Assembly (NCBI GenBank): GCA_965200685.1
Contig: OZ241379.1
Coordinates: 620,001-684,000, forward strand
Length of the DNA stretch: 64,000 bases
From: Bin5 sp965200685
Lineage (GTDB): Bacteria; Chloroflexota; Anaerolineae; Caldilineales; Caldilineaceae
Reading direction: 5' to 3'
This document shows positions 16,958-25,927 of the stretch, piece after piece. The notes below the pieces were generated by a model that searched no databases, was not told where the DNA came from, and saw only the letters and a list, made by a program, of their open reading frames with translations. Position 1 is the first letter of the stretch, and every line of letters starts with the position of its first letter. The position numbers were made by a program, and so were the translations under genes.

Positions 16958-16987
16958 TTGCCATTGTGCCGCTTTGTCGTGGATACT
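16958..16987 (+). promoter_or_regulatory. Possible promoter of the ABC-2 exporter operon
   Basis: TTGCCA at 16958-16963, 18 bases, then GATACT at 16982-16987, about 48 bases before the ATG at 17035. It lies in the 226-bp divergent spacer between alaS and the ABC genes. Confidence 0.4.
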
Positions 16988-17034
16988 AACAGCAGGATGA
17001 ACGGTTTGTGGTTCTATTCGTGTGGGATGGATCC

Positions 17035-18030
17035 ATGTCTGCGATTTTGGTACGCAATCTATGCAAGACCTTCCAGACGAAGCGCAAGGCCGCGGGCCTG
17101 CGGGCCAGCCTGGCCGCGCTGTGGCGGCCCGGGGTCCAAGGGGTGGACGCGGTGCGGCGGATATCGTTTGCAATGGAGGGCGAGGAGTTGCTGGGCTTTA
17201 TCGGCCCCAATGGGGCCGGCAAATCCACGACCATCAAAATTCTCACCGGCATCCTACACCCGACCAGCGGCGAGGCGTCTGTGCTGGGGCATGTGCCCTG
17301 GCAGGAACGTCAGAAATTGGCCTTTCACATCGGCTCGGTCTTCGGCCAGCGTCCTCAACTCTGGTACCATCTGCCGGCCATGGATACATTCTATCTTTTC
17401 GGCAAGATCTACGAATTAGAGGATACAGCTCTGCGTCGCCGCATCGGTTTTCTGGCCGAGGCCTTTGAGATCGAAGAGCTATTGGAAACACCGGTCCGCA
17501 AGCTCTCTTTGGGCCAGCGCATGCGCTGCGAGGTGGCCGCCTCTCTCCTGCACAGGCCGCGTATCCTGTTGCTTGATGAGCCATCTATTGGCCTCGATGT
17601 GGTGGCGAAACAGCGGCTGCGGGCGACAGTGCGCCGTATGAATGAACATGAAGGCGTGGGCGTGCTGCTCACCAGCCATGATCCCGGGGACATTGAAGCC
17701 CTGTGTAAACGGGTCATCATCGTCAACCATGGGCAGATCGTCTATCAAGACAAGGTATCGACCCTCAAACGTCGTTACCTGACCGTTAAGTATGTGGATG
17801 TGCGTTACAGTGAGGATCTCGGGGCCGGCTTCACCCTGCCCGGTGTGGAGATGCTGAAGGTGGGCCGTTTTGGTGCCAAGCTACGCTTTGACGTACGCAC
17901 GACTCCCGTGGAGCAGGTGCTCAGCGGCCTGGCCAGTGCCGGCAATCTGATCGATGTAACTGTTTCGGACCCGTCCTTGGAGGATGTGATTCGCACCATC
18001 TATGCACGCGGTGAGGTGGAGAATGGCTAA
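17035..18030 (+). CDS. ABC transporter ATP-binding protein (ABC-2 type exporter)
   Basis: 331 residues. Walker A GPNGAGKST, signature LSLGQRMRCE (the LSGGQ position reads LSLGQ), Walker B ILLLDEPSIGLD, and a His-loop TSHD. The C-terminal 90 residues form the small extension found in exporters of this class. The start MSAILVRNL at 17035 is preferred to the open frame at 17008 because the family begins there and GGGATGG precedes it. The stop overlaps the next gene in ATGGCTAA. With the two following permeases it forms the usual trio of one ATPase and two ABC2_membrane_6-like subunits; the substrate is unknown. Confidence 0.9.
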   Translation: MSAILVRNLCKTFQTKRKAAGLRASLAALWRPGVQGVDAVRRISFAMEGEELLGFIGPNGAGKSTTIKILTGILHPTSGEASVLGHVPWQERQKLAFHIGSVFGQRPQLWYHLPAMDTFYLFGKIYELEDTALRRRIGFLAEAFEIEELLETPVRKLSLGQRMRCEVAASLLHRPRILLLDEPSIGLDVVAKQRLRATVRRMNEHEGVGVLLTSHDPGDIEALCKRVIIVNHGQIVYQDKVSTLKRRYLTVKYVDVRYSEDLGAGFTLPGVEMLKVGRFGAKLRFDVRTTPVEQVLSGLASAGNLIDVTVSDPSLEDVIRTIYARGEVENG

Positions 18031-18817
18031 GGCCGACAAATATTGGGCCATCTTTCGTACCCAGCTCCGCAACAGCTTCGCCTACCCTATGGATATCCTG
18101 GGGCGCAGCATCATTATTGTCCTGTTCATGTGGATCTTTATGAATCTATGGCGAGTGACCTACGGCGCGATGGGGACACGCGCCATTGCCGGGCTGACCT
18201 TGCAGGACACCATGTGGTATCTGCTCATGGCCGAAGCTGTCATGCTCAGCAAACAGGACCCCTCCCAGACCATCTCCGAGCAGGTGAAGGACGGCAGCGT
18301 GATCTATCTGCTCAACAAACCTTTCAATTTCATCCTCTATCAGGCCGCGGCCGGCCTAGGTGATAGTGTTCTGGCCTTTTGCGGCAACATTCTCATGGGT
18401 GGTACAATAGTTTGGCTGCTGGTGGGGCCACCACCAGGGGTGGTTGGCTGGGTATTTGCTGCTCTGGCCGTGGCCATGGCTTGGTTGCTGGACTTCTGCT
18501 TCGCTGCGTTGATCGGTCTGAGCGCGTTCGTGGTGGAAGATTCCCAAGCCTTTCGTTGGATCTATCAAAAATTTCTGCTGGTGCTGGGCGGGCTTCTGCT
18601 CCCCTTGGACTTTTTCCCCCAGTGGTTGCAGCAGATTTCCCTCACTCTGCCTTTCGCTTGGATCATCTTCGGCCCGGCACGGCTTTTTGTGGATCCCAGC
18701 CTCTCCCGTTTGGGTGATGTCCTCCTGCAACAGGGCATCTGGCTGCTGGCATTGTCTGGTATTGTCTGGCTGTTCTACCGCTGGGCCATGGCCCAGCTGG
18801 TGATCAATGGAGGCTGA
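18023..18817 (+). CDS. ABC-2 family permease subunit 1
   Basis: 264 residues, about six hydrophobic segments (IIIVLFMWIFMNLW, then GWVFAALAVAMAWLLDFCFAALIG and others). The ATG is embedded in the end of the ATPase gene, an 8-base overlap that implies coupled translation. Sequence features such as ISEQVKDGSVIYLLNKPFN (the coupling-helix region) are typical of ABC-2 subunits that work with EcsA/NatA-like ATPases. It ends TGA at 18817 right where the 37-base duplication begins. Confidence 0.88.
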   Translation: MAKADKYWAIFRTQLRNSFAYPMDILGRSIIIVLFMWIFMNLWRVTYGAMGTRAIAGLTLQDTMWYLLMAEAVMLSKQDPSQTISEQVKDGSVIYLLNKPFNFILYQAAAGLGDSVLAFCGNILMGGTIVWLLVGPPPGVVGWVFAALAVAMAWLLDFCFAALIGLSAFVVEDSQAFRWIYQKFLLVLGGLLLPLDFFPQWLQQISLTLPFAWIIFGPARLFVDPSLSRLGDVLLQQGIWLLALSGIVWLFYRWAMAQLVINGG

Positions 18818-18931
18818 TATGGCCCGTCATCTACTCTTCATTCTGGCCTGATTGTCTGAATCAGGATTCTCAAGATTAACAGGATTTTCAGGATGGCTGA
18901 TATGGCCCGTCATCTACCCTTCATTCTGGCC
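18812..18931 (+). repeat. 46-bp CAGGATT repeat insertion with 37-bp flanking duplication
   Basis: 37 bases at 18812-18848 recur at 18895-18931 with one mismatch. They are the end of permease 1 plus the first ten codons of permease 2 (MARHLLFILA in the first copy, stopped by TGA). Between them, 18849-18894 is a 46-base segment built from four 9-base units of the form CAGGATTNN (the second reads CAAGATTAA), preceded by TGATTGTCTGAAT. The pattern is what an insertion with target-site duplication leaves behind. Confidence 0.85.
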
Positions 18932-19699
18932 CTCTGGAAAACGAATCTTCTGAGTGCTATGGAGTATCGGGTCTCTTTTTTGACACAGATGTTCGGTATG
19001 ATGCTGAATAACGCCTTCTATTTCACTTTTTGGATCCTATTCTTCGCGCGCTTTGAGCAGGTCAACGGCTGGGGGTTGGTGGATATGTTCTTCCTGTTTG
19101 GTGTGGTAGCCACCAGCTTCGGCGCGGGAACCTTTCTGTTCGGAAACTGTGTCCAACTATCAACGATCATTGTCAATGGACAGCTAGACTACTACCTGTC
19201 CTTGCCGCGCCCGGTCCTGTTACATGTACTGGCCAGCCGCAGCATGGCCCCTTCGGCTGGGGATTTTGTATACGGCCTGCTCAGTTTTGCCGTCGCAGTC
19301 TTCTTTTCCGCTGAGTTCGACGGCCTGATGCTGTTTCGCTTTGTTCATGCCTGCCTAGCAGCCATGGCTGTGTTTATCGCCTTTTTCGTCTTGGTGCATA
19401 GCCTGGCCTTCTGGACCGGCAATGCCCGTCTGTTGGCTAGCAATGCCCTCAATGCGATTGTTACGTTTTCCCTCTATCCGCTTACACTCTTTGATGGCAC
19501 GGCCAAATTGCTGCTGTTTACGCTCATCCCGGCAGCTTTCATCGGCGCGCTGCCCGCGGAATTCGTGCGTCAATTCACGTTCGAGCAGTTGGTTCAACTC
19601 AGCGCAGGGGCTGTGATCTTTCTGGCCCTGGCAAGTTTGGTCTTTTATCGGGGCCTACGCCGCTATGAAAGCGGCAGTGCCATTCAAATACGGCTGTAA
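18893..19699 (+). CDS. ABC-2 family permease subunit 2
   Basis: 268 residues with six or so membrane segments (MMLNNAFYFTFWILFFARF, VDMFFLFGVVATSFG, FIAFFVLVHSLAFW and others). The ancestral start was probably the ATG at 18821, with GGAGG 7 bases upstream. After the 46-bp insertion that start leads only to a 10-codon peptide, and the gene now begins at ATG 18893 (or 18902) using AGGA supplied by the inserted repeat. The permease frame itself is intact. It completes the exporter with the ATPase at 17035 and the first permease. Confidence 0.88.
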   Translation: MADMARHLPFILALWKTNLLSAMEYRVSFLTQMFGMMLNNAFYFTFWILFFARFEQVNGWGLVDMFFLFGVVATSFGAGTFLFGNCVQLSTIIVNGQLDYYLSLPRPVLLHVLASRSMAPSAGDFVYGLLSFAVAVFFSAEFDGLMLFRFVHACLAAMAVFIAFFVLVHSLAFWTGNARLLASNALNAIVTFSLYPLTLFDGTAKLLLFTLIPAAFIGALPAEFVRQFTFEQLVQLSAGAVIFLALASLVFYRGLRRYESGSAIQIRL

Positions 19700-19726
19700 T
19701 CTCTTTAACACAAGGAAGGTATCACA

Positions 19727-20956
19727 ATGGCAACAGTTGATACAGAAACATTGGATATAGAACGTCTAGAAAAGATTGAATGGATTTATGTACATTTGGC
19801 TACAAAGGCGGATGTGGAGACGGTGCGAACCGATATGCAGGCGATACGCACCGATATGCAGGTCGTAAAGGCTGAACTGCGAGAGGAAATCTCGGAGGTC
19901 AAAGAAAATGTGCAGGTAATGAAGTCTGATCTACAGGCGGAGATATCTGATGTCAAAGCGTCTGTCAAGGCTGCATTACAGGCGGAGATATCTGATGTCA
20001 AAGCGTCTGTCCAAGCTGTGGAAGCTGGACTACAGGCGGAGATCTCTGATGTCAAAGCGTCTGTCCAAGCTGTGGAAGCTGGACTACAGGCGGAGATCTC
20101 TAGGGTCGATGCGTCTGTCCAAGCTGTGGAAGCTGGACTACAGGCAGAGATCTCTAGGGTCGAAGCGTCTGTCAAGGCTGCATTACAGGCGGAGATATCT
20201 GATGTCAAAGCGTCTGTCCAAGCTGTAGAAGCTGGACTACAGGCGGAGATATCTGATGTCAAAGCGTCCGTCCAAGCTGTAGAAGCTGGACTACAGGCGG
20301 AGATATCTGATGTCAAAGCGTCTGTCCAAGCTGTGGAAGCTGGACTACAGGCGGAGATATCTGATGTCAAAGCGTCCGTCCAAGCTGTAGAAGCTGGACT
20401 ACAGGCGGAGATATCTGATGTCAAAGCGTCCGTCCAAGCTGTGGAAGCTAGACTACAGGCGGAGATATCTGATGTCAAAGCGTCTGTCAAGGCTGCATTA
20501 CAGGCGGAGATATCTGATGTCAAAGCGTCTGTCAAGGCTGCATTACAGGCGGAGACCTCTGATGTCAAAGCGTCCGTCCAAGCTGTGGAAGCTGGACTAC
20601 AGGCGGAGATCTCTGATGTCAAAGCGTCCGTCCAAGCTGTGGAAGCTAGACTACAGGCGGAGATCTCTAGGGTCGAAGCGTCTGTCAAGGCTGCATTACA
20701 GGCGGAGATCTCTAGGGTCGAAGCGTCTGTCCAAGCTGTGGAAGCTGGACTACAGGCGGAGATCTCTAGGGTCGAAGCGTCTGTCAAGGCTGCATTACAG
20801 GCGGAGATCTCTAGGGTCGAAGCGTCTGTCAAGGCTGTGGATGCTGGACTACAGGTCGTGCGGTCTGAACTACGCTGGATGCGTTGGCTGCTAGGGCTTG
20901 TGGCCGCGGGCGTGCTGATCCCCTTGCTGCGGGATCTGTTCGGGCTCTTTCCTTGA
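19727..20956 (+). CDS. Long repetitive coiled-coil protein with C-terminal membrane anchor
   Basis: 409 residues. Residues 1-68 are a non-repeated helix (LEKIEWIYVHLATKADVETVRTD). Residues 69-374 are 18 repeats: twelve of 18 residues (LQAEISDVKASVQAVEAG) and six of 15 (LQAEISDVKASVKAA). The last 35 residues carry a membrane segment (WLLGLVAAGVLIPLL) and a short tail. The periodicities (18 = 11+7; 15) fit long coiled coils, and the N-terminal part resembles DUF1640/Bdr-like proteins. Topology suggests a filamentous rod held at the inner face of the membrane. The gene at 61102 has the same three-part design. It follows the ABC exporter by 27 bases. Function unknown; the near-identical DNA repeats make copy number likely to vary between strains. 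Confidence 0.8.
   Translation: MATVDTETLDIERLEKIEWIYVHLATKADVETVRTDMQAIRTDMQVVKAELREEISEVKENVQVMKSDLQAEISDVKASVKAALQAEISDVKASVQAVEAGLQAEISDVKASVQAVEAGLQAEISRVDASVQAVEAGLQAEISRVEASVKAALQAEISDVKASVQAVEAGLQAEISDVKASVQAVEAGLQAEISDVKASVQAVEAGLQAEISDVKASVQAVEAGLQAEISDVKASVQAVEARLQAEISDVKASVKAALQAEISDVKASVKAALQAETSDVKASVQAVEAGLQAEISDVKASVQAVEARLQAEISRVEASVKAALQAEISRVEASVQAVEAGLQAEISRVEASVKAALQAEISRVEASVKAVDAGLQVVRSELRWMRWLLGLVAAGVLIPLLRDLFGLFP
19931..20848 (+). repeat. Array of 18 direct repeats (54 and 45 bp) inside the coiled-coil gene
   Basis: Units start with CTACAGGCGGAGAT or TTACAGGCGGAGAT and are nearly identical at DNA level. Twelve are 54 bp and six are 45 bp (numbers 1, 5, 11, 12, 15 and 17). 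Two sequence types of the middle (TCTGATGTCAAAGC and TCTAGGGTCGAAGC) are interspersed. All units keep the reading frame. Confidence 0.95.
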
Positions 20957-21017
20957 GGATGAACCAACCGACAGGATGACTGGCGAGGCTATAGGGAGCT
21001 AACCATAGGAGAAACAC

Positions 21018-21788
21018 ATGTACGAGGACATTCTTATAGAACGCCGAGAACGGGTGGGGTTGGTTCGTCTCAACCGGCCCGAGGCGCGCAATGCACTCCG
21101 CATCAATCTGCTGGACGAACTGTTTACTGCGCTGTCCTGTTTTGACGATGACCCGGGCATCGGTGCTATGGTCATCGTGGGCAATGAGAGGTTCTTCTCG
21201 GCCGGCGCGGACATCAAAGAAATGGCCGATAAAACCATGGTCTCAATCTTGCAGGGGGCTATGTCCGCAGGCTGGCAACGGTTGGCTGGCTTGCGTAAGC
21301 CGCTCATCGCGGCGGTCAGTGGCTATGCCTTAGGCGGTGGCTGTGAGCTGGCCCTGCTCTGTGATCTGATCGTGGCCTCAGAGACGGCCCGCTTTGGCCA
21401 GCCAGAGATCAACATTGGCATTATCCCCGGCGCGGGCGGTACACAACGTCTGACCCATATTGTTGGCAAGCATCTGGCCATGGAGATGGTCATCAATGGA
21501 CGTTTCCTGACAGCGGCCGAGGCCCTGCAACATGGGCTGGCCAATCGGGTATCAGCAGTGGATCAGTACTTGGAGCATGCGCTGCACCTGGCCGGCGAGA
21601 TCGCTGACCGAGCCCCGCTCGCTGTGCAGTTGGGCAAGGCGGCTGTCAACAAAGCCTATGAACTCTCCCTAACCGAAGGCCTGGCTCTAGAGGAGCAATA
21701 TTTCACGATGCTCTTCGCCACAGACGACCAGAAGGAAGGCATGCAGGCCTTTGTCGAGAAACGGCCGGCCGTGTGGAAGGGATCATAA
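21018..21788 (+). CDS. Enoyl-CoA hydratase/isomerase family protein
   Basis: 256 residues, the standard crotonase length. The oxyanion-hole segment reads FSAGADIKEM, and the active-site region GYALGGGCELALLCD contains the first catalytic Glu. GQPEINIGIIPGAGGTQRL contains the second Glu, so it has the two-Glu pattern of true hydratases. It adds water to 2-trans-enoyl-CoA in fatty-acid or aromatic breakdown. AGGAGA is 6 bases before the ATG. It stands alone between a coiled-coil gene and a small zinc-ribbon gene, so the exact pathway cannot be read from context. Confidence 0.9.
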   Translation: MYEDILIERRERVGLVRLNRPEARNALRINLLDELFTALSCFDDDPGIGAMVIVGNERFFSAGADIKEMADKTMVSILQGAMSAGWQRLAGLRKPLIAAVSGYALGGGCELALLCDLIVASETARFGQPEINIGIIPGAGGTQRLTHIVGKHLAMEMVINGRFLTAAEALQHGLANRVSAVDQYLEHALHLAGEIADRAPLAVQLGKAAVNKAYELSLTEGLALEEQYFTMLFATDDQKEGMQAFVEKRPAVWKGS

Positions 21789-21934
21789 ATGCGGGTTTGC
21801 TTCTGTTCGGCTTTTGTGCTACCATATCAGATGAGGCAATGAGTATTTTCGCCAATAGGCGGTAGAGAGGGGCGAGTCACTGCTCTCCACTAGGCATTCG
21901 CCACGTTGTACATAAAATTAAGGACAACGGTTGT

Positions 21935-22147
21935 ATGGCCGATTGTACCAACTGCGGTACTTGGAATCCTGATGATAAGGAAGTTTGCTGGCGCTGCCAG
22001 ACTACCCTGCCGCGCCCAGTCGAACAGAAGCCGAAGCAGCGCATGCTTCTATTCGGCATGCCTGTTTGGGTCTGGGTCGTGGTCGCCCTGATCTTCTTTG
22101 TCCCTTTTTTCAGCCAATGTATGTCGGTGGGCGTCCCCAACGGATAA
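21935..22147 (+). CDS. Small zinc-ribbon membrane protein
   Basis: 70 residues: CTNCGTWNPDDKEVCWRC (two CxxC pairs, a zinc ribbon), a basic linker, then one membrane segment (VWVWVVVALIFFVPFF). This N-ribbon plus single TM layout is common in small proteins of unknown function. It is 146 bases after the enoyl-CoA hydratase and convergent with comEC. Confidence 0.65.
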   Translation: MADCTNCGTWNPDDKEVCWRCQTTLPRPVEQKPKQRMLLFGMPVWVWVVVALIFFVPFFSQCMSVGVPNG

Positions 22148-22221
22148 TATCCAGCTACTCTAAGAACTGAGCGAAACCCTTGGGGTGAGCATAAGTCTGC
22201 AGCAGGTCAAAGGGTGCCTGA

Positions 22222-24792
22222 TCAGCCCTCATCCTCCTTACCCCCCACAAATGTGATCTCTCCCTGCTCAGTCTCTAGCCACATGGACTGGCCATCGCTC
22301 CACATGTGAATGCGCCCGTGCTGGTCGTTGCGTAGGAGCAGGTGCTTCTGTAAGCTCTCCAGTACCTGCGGGTGCGGATGTCCATAAGAATTCATACCTA
22401 CTTGAATGACCGCCACCTTTGCCCCGACTGCCTCTAGGAATGAGGTGCTGCTGCTGCTGCCACTGCCATGATGGCCGACCTTGAGCACTTGTGCCCCAAT
22501 GGGCTGTCCCCTGTGTAGCAGCTGTGCCTCGCTGTCCCGCCCGATATCCCCCGTCAGCAGCACAGAGAATTCCCCATAGACAAGTTTCAAGACAAGGGAT
22601 TGCTCGTTCTTGTCAGCCGCATAAATCCCCTGCATATCCGGGGCCGGCCATAAGGCCCATAAGGCTACACCATCGCCCAGATCCAACCAGCCGCCTTGTC
22701 GTAGACCTTCTGCCTGCACACCAGCGGTGCCAAGTGCATCCAACCAAGGTCTGGTGTCCGTATGGGCATGTACTGTCTCGCTGATAATTGCCTGTTTGAG
22801 CGCGTAACGTTCGGGCAACTCTATCTGCCCACCTATATGATCCCAATCTGGATGCGTGATGATGGCTAGGTCGATTGTCCGATCCCAGAAGGGCATGACT
22901 TCGCTTAGCTCTGCCATCAGGCGCGCGGGATTGCTGCCCCCGTCGATCAACACCTGTTGACCACTTGGCATCTGGATGAAGATGCCATCCCCTTGGCCGA
23001 TGTCGAGGAAATAGACATGCAGCTTGCCATCGGGCTGCGAGAGGGCTAACCCCCAGAGGAGAGATGCGATGACCACTAGGGCACCTAATATGCTGTTGGA
23101 AATCTGTCCTTGTGCTGTGGCTTCTCTTGTCCATAGCGGAACGCGTGCCATTATGCGACGCAGAGGGATGCGCCAATACCAGCCAAAAAGCACAGCATAG
23201 GTCAGGAGCAATTTCCTGATGTCATAACCGAAGATTGCCACACTGCTGCCGGGCAATTGTGCGCCCCAACGAACTATGGCTACTGTCCACCAGAGGCTGA
23301 CATAGGGGATGTAGAATATGAGCTGGGCAAAGACGGGCAGACCGATCCATCCGATAAGCAGGCCGATACTCCCCCAGAGCATGATGAAAGGCTGGACGGG
23401 GGCGATCAGTAGGTTGGTGAGGGGGTTGAGGCTGAGACGCCCAAAGTAGTAGAGAATCAATGGTTGGGTAATGAGACTGGCGGCAATGGTCATGATGAGG
23501 GCATCCCGCAGGAGATCTCGTATGCTGTGGGGGATGAGGAATGCTGACTGGGGATGCTCTGATGGCTGGCGGTTCGGGCGGAAGATGCGGACAATTCGGC
23601 TCCACAGACGTTCGGCTTGGTCTGTCAGGCTAGGTCCAAACAAGATCAGGCCGACTGTGGCTGTGCTACTGAGCTGAAAGCCTACATCCCAGAGGATGAG
23701 TGGATTTATGAGTGTCATCACTGTGCAAGCTACTGCCAAACTCACTAGCGCGGTCTGTTGGCGTCCGAGTACAGTTGCCAATACGAGCAGCGCGCCCATG
23801 AGGGCTGCCCGTAGAACAGCTGCATCTCCGCCTACTAGGAGCGCGTAGAGTCCGATGCCGACTAGGGTGGGCCATAGGGCAAAGCGCATCCCCAATAGCT
23901 TGACGCCCAAAACCATCAATGCGCTGGCGATCAGGGCTACGTTGCTGCCACTGATGACGATGACATGGCTGGTGCCGGTGCGGTTGAACTGTTCGTAGAG
24001 TTCGTCGGGGATGCCGGCTTCAATGCCTAATAACATGCCATTGGCTAGGGCTGCGTAGGGTTCTGGCAATAAGCGATTGAGCAAGTGTGTGCTTCGTGTG
24101 CGTAGTGCATAGATTGCCCGTAGGAGGGGGATGCCCTGTAGTGGGGCTAGTTGCGGTTCTACTGTTGGCCATTCCATGATGCTATGAATATGCTTGCGGG
24201 CTAGAAAAAAGCGGTAGTCGAACCCCTCAACGATGGGTGGCTCTGTCAATAGCCCACTCACCTGTACAGGCTCTCCGTAGCGAAATGGATGTAGGCTGCG
24301 GGTCTGTAGGCGTACACGTCCTGTGAGCGGTTGCCATATGGCATTGTGATGGATACGGATGGCGGTTGCTTCGATGTCTAGGCGTTGCTGGCCTTCCTGG
24401 TGCAGGGGGAATCCAGTTACAAAGCCGCGCACTGTGATGAGGGATGCCCTGGCGCGGTCGCTGGCATTGTAATAGGCTAGGTCTGTGGGTGTCCAACAAG
24501 GGGTGGGGGGATGCGATGCTAGCCGCAAGATGCCAGTCAGCCCAGCCAGCAGCAAGGCTTTGAGCAGCCACGGGGTGGTGGTACGGGGAGCAATGAAACC
24601 AGCGGCCGCTGGCCAGCGCAGAGAGGCAGAAGAGGATGTGCGGGCATCTAGCCAAAGACAGACAGGGATGAGTGCCAGTGTCATGAGCCACATCCCATGC
24701 CCCACGCCACACCCGAATAGCCCCCATTGCCAGAGAAATTGTGCGCTGGCAATGCCGAGAAAATAAGCTAGGGCAAAATAGAGAAGCGTCAT
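22222..24792 (-). CDS. comEC: ComEC/Rec2-family DNA uptake channel
   Basis: About 856 residues. An N-terminal membrane and OB-like part (DUF4131) begins MTLLYFALAYFLG. The multi-spanning competence domain includes NGMLLGIEAGIPDELYEQFNRTGTSHVIVISGSNVALI, a family hallmark. The C-terminal metallo-beta-lactamase domain has VYFLDIGQGDGIFIQ, THPDWDHIGG (HxDxDH) and KVGHHGSGSS. The protein forms the inner-membrane channel for single-stranded DNA in natural transformation, with the C-terminal domain proposed to degrade the other strand. The start is set at ATG 24792 rather than the open frame to 24840, because the hydrophobic N-terminus starts there. No other competence genes are nearby. Confidence 0.93.
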   Translation of the reverse strand: MTLLYFALAYFLGIASAQFLWQWGLFGCGVGHGMWLMTLALIPVCLWLDARTSSSASLRWPAAAGFIAPRTTTPWLLKALLLAGLTGILRLASHPPTPCWTPTDLAYYNASDRARASLITVRGFVTGFPLHQEGQQRLDIEATAIRIHHNAIWQPLTGRVRLQTRSLHPFRYGEPVQVSGLLTEPPIVEGFDYRFFLARKHIHSIMEWPTVEPQLAPLQGIPLLRAIYALRTRSTHLLNRLLPEPYAALANGMLLGIEAGIPDELYEQFNRTGTSHVIVISGSNVALIASALMVLGVKLLGMRFALWPTLVGIGLYALLVGGDAAVLRAALMGALLVLATVLGRQQTALVSLAVACTVMTLINPLILWDVGFQLSSTATVGLILFGPSLTDQAERLWSRIVRIFRPNRQPSEHPQSAFLIPHSIRDLLRDALIMTIAASLITQPLILYYFGRLSLNPLTNLLIAPVQPFIMLWGSIGLLIGWIGLPVFAQLIFYIPYVSLWWTVAIVRWGAQLPGSSVAIFGYDIRKLLLTYAVLFGWYWRIPLRRIMARVPLWTREATAQGQISNSILGALVVIASLLWGLALSQPDGKLHVYFLDIGQGDGIFIQMPSGQQVLIDGGSNPARLMAELSEVMPFWDRTIDLAIITHPDWDHIGGQIELPERYALKQAIISETVHAHTDTRPWLDALGTAGVQAEGLRQGGWLDLGDGVALWALWPAPDMQGIYAADKNEQSLVLKLVYGEFSVLLTGDIGRDSEAQLLHRGQPIGAQVLKVGHHGSGSSSSTSFLEAVGAKVAVIQVGMNSYGHPHPQVLESLQKHLLLRNDQHGRIHMWSDGQSMWLETEQGEITFVGGKEDEG

Positions 24793-25015
24793 GGATTGGG
24801 GGCCCATCTGGCAACTGTAACTGAATCCAGTATAGAGCAATGTGGCCTAGTGTGAAAAACCGGATAGCAGTTTTTCACAAAATCGAATCGTATGGTATAC
24901 TCTGCATAGAATGCACTTCCTGTGATCTTCCCTACCCATGTAGTTGAGAACGAATCACAATAGATGTTTTCACCCGCAATCTTCATCGCATGTACCAATC
25001 TGAGGAGGTAGTTTT

Positions 25016-25927
25016 TTGCTAAAATTCGACTATGTAGCACCCAAGAGTGTGGATGAAGCGATCGCCGCATTGGCTGCCGGGGGCGAGAAGGCCCGGCCTC
25101 TGAGTGGAGGCACGGACTTGATCGCCCAATTGCAAGAAGGACGCAACGCGCTGGATACGGTGGTCGATGTCAAGCGAATTCCTGAGCTGATGGAAATTTC
25201 CCGCAATGGCAAGGGCTTACGCATCGGCGCGGCTGTGCCTTGTCATCAGATCAATCACAATCAGGCTGTGCAGGATGCTTACCCCGCGCTACTTGATTCT
25301 ACACACCTGATCGGCGGTACGCAGATTCAGGGCCGCGCTAGCTTGGGCGGCAACCTCTGCAATGCTTCCCCAGCAGCCGATTCTGTCCCCAACCTTATTG
25401 TCCACCATGTCCTCTGCCACATCGCCGGCCCCAATGGCCAGCGCAGTGTGCCTGTGGAGGAGTTTTGTACGGGCCCAGGGCAGAATGTGCTAGGGAAGGG
25501 AGAACTCCTGGTTTCGCTGGCCTTCCCGCAACCGCCAGCCAATTTCGGCGCAGCCTATTTGCGCTTCATCCCACGCAACGAAATGGACATCGCGGTGGTG
25601 GGGGCAGGGGCTTCGCTTGTCTTGAACGATGAAGGGGATCAAATCCTTTCGGCACGGGTAGCCTTGGGCGCAGTCGCCCCCATCCCCCTGCTAGTAGAGG
25701 AAGCCGGGGAGCGATTGGCCGGACAAGCGGTCTCGGAAGCTGCCTTTGACACAGCCGCGGAGATTGCTAGAGAGGCTGCACGACCGATCAATGATATGCG
25801 CGGGACGATTGCCCAACGCAAGCATCTTTCTGCTGTGCTGACAAGACGCGCTTTGCGGATTGCACTTGACCGGGCAAGAGGGACACGAACTGTTGATGCA
25901 CTAGGGAGGCTGAACGAAAATGGCTAA
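25016..25927 (+). CDS. coxM: FAD-binding subunit of a molybdenum hydroxylase (CoxM/CutM-like)
   Basis: 303 residues. The FAD/PCMH-type domain shows RPLSGGTDLIAQLQEG (pyrophosphate-binding region) and IGGTQIQGRASLGGNLCNASPAAD, which is diagnostic for CoxM/XdhB subunits. The CO_deh_flav_C domain follows (YLRFIPRNEMDIAVVGAGASL). The start is TTG at 25016 with a strong GAGGAGG just upstream. It overlaps the next gene by 8 bases. These subunits pass electrons from a molybdenum subunit through 2Fe-2S to FAD. The large molybdenum subunit is not in this window, so the substrate cannot be assigned. Confidence 0.88.
   Translation: MLKFDYVAPKSVDEAIAALAAGGEKARPLSGGTDLIAQLQEGRNALDTVVDVKRIPELMEISRNGKGLRIGAAVPCHQINHNQAVQDAYPALLDSTHLIGGTQIQGRASLGGNLCNASPAADSVPNLIVHHVLCHIAGPNGQRSVPVEEFCTGPGQNVLGKGELLVSLAFPQPPANFGAAYLRFIPRNEMDIAVVGAGASLVLNDEGDQILSARVALGAVAPIPLLVEEAGERLAGQAVSEAAFDTAAEIAREAARPINDMRGTIAQRKHLSAVLTRRALRIALDRARGTRTVDALGRLNENG

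Noticed and set aside
19931..20848. CRISPR-like regular repeats
   Set aside because: The repeats are contiguous, in frame and without unique spacers; they encode coiled-coil units.
19786..20967. 393-codon minus-strand frame across the coiled-coil gene
   Set aside because: It is open only because the DNA repeat happens to lack stops on that strand; it has no ribosome site, and the sense protein has clear anchor and repeat logic.
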